A stretch of DNA of 17,004 nt, from positions 1 through 17,004 of the forward strand of contig PBBK01000001.1 of NCBI GenBank assembly GCA_002717685.1, in the 5' to 3' direction. Below are positions 14,426 to 17,004 of the stretch, piece by piece (positions within the stretch are counted from its first letter, which is position 1; every line of letters begins with the position of its first letter). The translations under genes and the position numbers were made by a program. The stretch comes from Gammaproteobacteria bacterium (GTDB lineage Bacteria; Pseudomonadota; Gammaproteobacteria; Woeseiales; Woeseiaceae). The notes beneath the pieces were generated by a model that saw nothing but the letters and a program-made list of their open reading frames with translations, made no database searches and was not told where the DNA came from.

Positions 14426-14612
14426 TTTTATCTCTAGTCTTTGGTTCCTTATTTTCCATAATATACATCGATTTATTATCATGAGATGTTCGAATTGTTA
14501 GTTTTTCAGAGTCATCTGGTAAACGTAACATTCCTTTTTGCCCACAAGCAGTTATGACGTTTGAGGAAAAGATAACAAAAGCCAAGTAGCAGATTATATT
14601 TTTCATATTCAT
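14412..14612 (-). CDS. lptM: Small LptM/YifL-type lipoprotein
   Basis: A 66-residue predicted lipoprotein. A short hydrophobic signal ends in a lipobox with Cys23 (VITAC), followed by the family hallmark GQKGMLRLPDD, comparable to the CGLKGPLYFP pattern of YifL. The remainder is a charged, probably disordered tail. In E. coli LptM binds the LPS translocon LptD/LptE in the outer membrane and helps its correct disulfide formation. The usual neighbours are lysA and dapF; here it precedes polA with a 14-nt overlap, so the two are likely co-transcribed and polA translation may depend on it. Start could be the ATG at 14612 or 14606; neither has a strong ribosome binding site. The family call rests on a short motif and is moderately sure. 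Confidence 0.72.
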   Translation of the reverse strand: MNMKNIICYLAFVIFSSNVITACGQKGMLRLPDDSEKLTIRTSHDNKSMYIMENKEPKTRDKSDES

Positions 14613-14671
14613 TTACCGAGTTATTTATAAATTAGCAGACGTTATCCTTAAATGGACTACTATTATTGATG

Positions 14672-14687
14672 ATTATAGAATTCTATA
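14672..14687. promoter_or_regulatory. Divergent promoter region with 14-bp palindrome (lptM-polA / esterase)
   Basis: TATAGAATTCTATA at 14674-14687 is a perfect palindrome in the middle of the 141-nt gap between the divergent lptM-like and esterase genes. The minus strand reads TATAAT at 14677-14672, a perfect -10 hexamer about 60 nt before the lptM start. No good -35 is seen. It could be a regulator site or promoter core; AT content makes chance matches easy. Confidence 0.3.
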
Positions 14688-14753
14688 TTCTTAACTAGTA
14701 TTTTCCTGATAGCATATGCAATTTTTTATTTCATTTATAGGAATTTTTAAGCA

Positions 14754-15434
14754 TTGAGTATTATAGAAACAGTTGAAAAAGAAATTAATGGAAATCCTGA
14801 AGGCGCCATTATTTGGTTACATGGCCTTGGCGCTGATGGGCATGATTTTGAATCTATAATTCCTGCCTTGGATTTACCTAGGAATATGCGCATTAGATTC
14901 GTTTTCCCCCATGCCCCCTTTCGTTCTATAACAATCAACAATGGTATCAAGATGCGTGCTTGGTATGACGTTCTCAGTTTGGACCGTTCTGAGCCCCAAG
15001 ATGAGTATGGTATAAGGGAAAGTGCTGAGATTCTTAATTTACTGATCGAAAGAGAACGAGAACGTGGAATTGATTACAACAGAATAGTTGTAGCAGGCTT
15101 TTCTCAGGGCGGTGCAATTGCAATTCATGCTGCATTAAGATTTCATCATAAATTAGCTGGTTTGTTGGCTTTATCTACGTGGCTACCTCTAGATGGGACA
15201 ATAGAAGAAGAGGTAACCTTAAATAATAAATCACAATCCAGGGATTTGCCTATTTTTCTCGCTCATGGATCTTTTGATCCAATCCTACCTGTCAACCTTA
15301 GTTATGAATCACGTAATATTCTGCACAAACTTAATTACAAAGTAGATTGGCATGAATATCCTATCGCACATTCTGTATCAGAAAATGAAATTAAAGACAT
15401 TAGCTTTTGGTTACAACATATATTTTTAAAATAA
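14754..15434 (+). CDS. Carboxylesterase / phospholipase (Abhydrolase_2 family)
   Basis: A 226-residue alpha/beta hydrolase. IIWLHGLGADGHDF near residue 20 forms the oxyanion region, GFSQGG contains the nucleophile S117, HGSFDPILPV contains D175, and IAHSV contains H206, giving a complete catalytic triad. Size and motifs match the bacterial carboxylesterases related to acyl-protein thioesterase (Pseudomonas EstB, YpfH-like). No signal peptide is seen, so it is cytoplasmic, hydrolysing short-chain esters or thioesters. The start must be TTG at 14754: an in-frame TAA lies one codon upstream, the next ATG is beyond the active-site HGLG, and AGGA sits 11 nt before. It is transcribed alone and converges on the NRDE gene with 1 nt between stops. 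The natural substrate is unknown. Confidence 0.88.
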   Translation: MSIIETVEKEINGNPEGAIIWLHGLGADGHDFESIIPALDLPRNMRIRFVFPHAPFRSITINNGIKMRAWYDVLSLDRSEPQDEYGIRESAEILNLLIERERERGIDYNRIVVAGFSQGGAIAIHAALRFHHKLAGLLALSTWLPLDGTIEEEVTLNNKSQSRDLPIFLAHGSFDPILPVNLSYESRNILHKLNYKVDWHEYPIAHSVSENEIKDISFWLQHIFLK

Positions 15435-15435
15435 A

Positions 15436-16197
15436 TTATTCTGATGTAAATTTAAAGTGTGATTCACCTAATAATTCCGCAGAATTATTATAGTGTTTTT
15501 CTTTGATCTCGATTTGACCATCCCGTCTGAAAAGAACAACTGTTGAAGATCTTGTGCCATATTCAGCATTTACCACGAATGGGGCTGACATCGCTCTTGC
15601 CATTTTAAACGGAATATCATTACTAATTATTTCATCAACAGGCGCTGGTTTTTTTTCTTCAAGAATACGAAATATAGACGTTAAATTAATATTCTTTGAT
15701 TTGATTAAGTTTTTTAATTTTTCTCGGGATTTAATAAGTTTCGAGCATGGGGTATCGAGCGCTGAATTGCTTAAACCGTATACCCCAGGGTTTAGTTTTT
15801 GATGAGGATGACCATGGTTTGAAGTATAAATAAGATCAGTACCATTAGTAACTAGAAGATTGAATTTTTGATATGCATGTTGATTAATATTTTTAATAAA
15901 ATCAATTGGTAGTTTTTCTTCTAATAAAAATTTACTTACTAATTCACCGCGAGTACGAAATATATTATTTTTTATCTTTTCTTTTGCATGATAATTAGTA
16001 ACTGCTGATAGATGACCTGTTTTATTAAGTGCAAGCCAAGTTCCTCCGGCATAAAGATCTCTACCACCTAGTATTTTTGGATTATCAGGCCACCAATGTA
16101 ACTTTTTTGTAGGACGGGAATGATATTCATCACGATTAGTTCCCAGTATTAGGGGATAATTTGGATTAGCTTTCCAAGCACATACAATAAGGCACAT
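15436..16197 (-). CDS. NRDE / TANGO2-family protein
   Basis: A 253-residue protein. It begins MCLIVCAWKANPNYPLIL and carries the signature NRDE at residues 21-24, then GGRDLYAGGTWLALN and later TRSSTVVLF. The N-terminal Cys2 and NRDE place it in the Ntn-hydrolase-like fold family of eukaryotic TANGO2. TANGO2/HRG-9 homologues have been implicated in haem trafficking; the biochemical activity of bacterial members is not settled. There is no signal peptide or membrane segment. The ATG at 16197 lacks a Shine-Dalgarno sequence. It is convergent with the esterase gene and divergent from the ABC ATPase gene across 91 nt, so it is probably a single-gene unit. Family identity is firm, function tentative. 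Confidence 0.88.
   Translation of the reverse strand: MCLIVCAWKANPNYPLILGTNRDEYHSRPTKKLHWWPDNPKILGGRDLYAGGTWLALNKTGHLSAVTNYHAKEKIKNNIFRTRGELVSKFLLEEKLPIDFIKNINQHAYQKFNLLVTNGTDLIYTSNHGHPHQKLNPGVYGLSNSALDTPCSKLIKSREKLKNLIKSKNINLTSIFRILEEKKPAPVDEIISNDIPFKMARAMSAPFVVNAEYGTRSSTVVLFRRDGQIEIKEKHYNNSAELLGESHFKFTSE
15469..15490 (+). terminator. Possible weak terminator of the esterase gene, inside the NRDE gene
   Basis: TAATAATTC-CGCA-GAATTATTA is a perfect 9-bp inverted repeat with a 4-nt loop, 34 nt after the esterase stop. On the plus strand it is followed 5 nt later by TTTTTCTTT. It lies antisense to the 3' coding end of the NRDE gene. Only one pair in the stem is G:C, so termination would be weak. 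Confidence 0.3.
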
Positions 16198-16217
16198 AAT
16201 GTAAATATCTATTTTTT

Positions 16218-16247
16218 TTGAATATTGTTATATTGCCGTAATAATAT
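16218..16247 (+). promoter_or_regulatory. Candidate sigma70-type promoter for the YadG-like gene
   Basis: TTGAAT (16218-16223) and TAATAT (16242-16247) are separated by 18 nt and lie about 41 nt before the ATG at 16289. A 12-bp palindrome TCAATTAATTGA follows at 16253-16264, near the expected transcription start. AT-rich sequence makes such matches common. Confidence 0.35.
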
Positions 16248-16288
16248 ATCTATCAATTAATTGAAAAGAAAAGATATTTTTAGCTATC

Positions 16289-17004
16289 ATGAATGCTCTT
16301 TCAATAAAAAATCTTACAAAAATATATTCTAATGGGACCAGGGCGGTCGAAAATATAGATTTTTTAGTTGAATCTGGGGATTTCTATGCATTACTTGGCC
16401 CTAATGGAGCAGGTAAAACCACCATTATCGGGATCATTTCATCTCTGATTAATAAAACATCAGGTAAAGTGAAAATTTTTGATCATGATATTGACAAGAA
16501 CTTTTCTGCAGCTAAAGCTTTAATTGGTGTTGTCCCCCAAGAAATTAATATTAATCAATTTGATACGCCTTTTAATATTGTTATCAATCAAGCTGGATAT
16601 TATGGTATTAATCGTACATTAGCTAAAAAACGAGCAGAAAAATATCTTAACGAGCTAAGATTGTGGGATAGACGCAATCAACCAGCTAGAAATTTATCGG
16701 GTGGTATGAAAAGAAGGCTTATGATTGCAAGGGCTTTGATTCATGAGCCAAAACTCCTTCTTTTGGACGAACCTACGGCAGGAGTTGATGTGGAAATTAG
16801 ACGTTCTATGTGGGAATTTTTACGTTATATAAATGCCAACGGAACAACAATTATTCTTACCACTCACTATCTAGAGGAAGCAGAAAATCTATGTAAAAGA
16901 GTTGCCATCATTGATGGAGGATCAATAATTGAAAATACTCAAATGAATACGATCCTTAAAAAATTAAAACGCGAAGTATTTATTTTAACTCTACAGGATA
17001 GTAT
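16289..17004 (+). CDS. yadG: YadG-like ABC transporter ATP-binding protein (cut by right edge)
   Basis: The first 238 codons of an ABC ATPase run off the right edge. Walker A is GPNGAGKT at residues 37-44, the Q-loop VVPQE at 81-85, signature LSGGMKRR from 136, Walker B LLLLDEPTAGVD from 156 and the switch histidine H193 in TTHYLEEAE. Long stretches such as DFYALLGPNGAGK, IIGIISSLINKTSGKV, QAGYYG and RRLMIARALIHEPKLL match my memory of E. coli YadG closely. YadG pairs with the ABC-2 permease YadH, so an export role is likely and a permease gene is expected just beyond the edge. The substrate of YadGH is not established. There is no clear Shine-Dalgarno sequence. Confidence 0.9.
   Translation, partial: MNALSIKNLTKIYSNGTRAVENIDFLVESGDFYALLGPNGAGKTTIIGIISSLINKTSGKVKIFDHDIDKNFSAAKALIGVVPQEININQFDTPFNIVINQAGYYGINRTLAKKRAEKYLNELRLWDRRNQPARNLSGGMKRRLMIARALIHEPKLLLLDEPTAGVDVEIRRSMWEFLRYINANGTTIILTTHYLEEAENLCKRVAIIDGGSIIENTQMNTILKKLKREVFILTLQDS

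Noticed and set aside
14426..14482. Longer polA start at 14482
   Set aside because: The added 19 residues lie entirely within the lptM-like gene and do not resemble PolA N-termini, which begin just before the ILIDGSS motif.
1..17004. CRISPR arrays, tRNA/rRNA genes, transposases, phage or toxin-antitoxin genes
   Set aside because: I looked for regularly spaced repeats, cloverleaf-like segments, transposase motifs and paired small ORFs and saw none I could support.

Overview
The window is AT-rich bacterial chromosomal DNA with tightly packed genes. I see no sign of a plasmid, phage, insertion sequence, CRISPR array or structural RNA gene. The order dsbA-like, cytochrome c4, engB, polA (9393-14425) matches the arrangement known from Pseudomonas and other Gammaproteobacteria. 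Together with a YadG-type ABC ATPase, an LptM-type lipoprotein and the AT bias, this points to an uncultivated, probably aquatic, Gammaproteobacterium. The lineage is inferred from gene content and order only.

Region 1 (1-8324) is a catabolic-looking accessory block. A partial acyl-CoA dehydrogenase runs leftwards off the window. Divergent from it, five genes run rightwards with spacings of 23, -8, -4 and 24 nt: a class III (HemL-like) aminotransferase, two tandem PYROXD2-like FAD oxidoreductases, a GcvT/DmdA-superfamily tetrahydrofolate-type methyltransferase homologue and a single-chain ADP-forming acyl-CoA synthetase. Read together they suggest a route that demethylates and deaminates an N-methylated (or otherwise methylated) amino compound, passes the one-carbon unit to folate, turns the carbon skeleton into an acyl-CoA and oxidises it. 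The substrate cannot be read from the sequence. This block is the best candidate here for an undescribed pathway.

Region 2 (8437-10915) concerns the cell envelope and respiration. It holds a secreted L,D-transpeptidase with an extra C-terminal domain, then, on the opposite strand, a cytochrome c4 gene followed by a DsbA-like thiol oxidoreductase that is predicted to be a lipoprotein with a long acidic tether.

Region 3 (11097-14612) is housekeeping: engB converges on polA, and polA is preceded by an overlapping small LptM-like lipoprotein gene.

Region 4 (14754-17004) contains an Abhydrolase_2 carboxylesterase that converges, 1 nt apart, on an NRDE/TANGO2-family gene, and then a divergent YadG-like ABC transporter ATPase that runs off the right edge.

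Several starts are non-ATG (TTG for the acyl-CoA dehydrogenase and the esterase, GTG for polA), and several genes lack a visible Shine-Dalgarno sequence.
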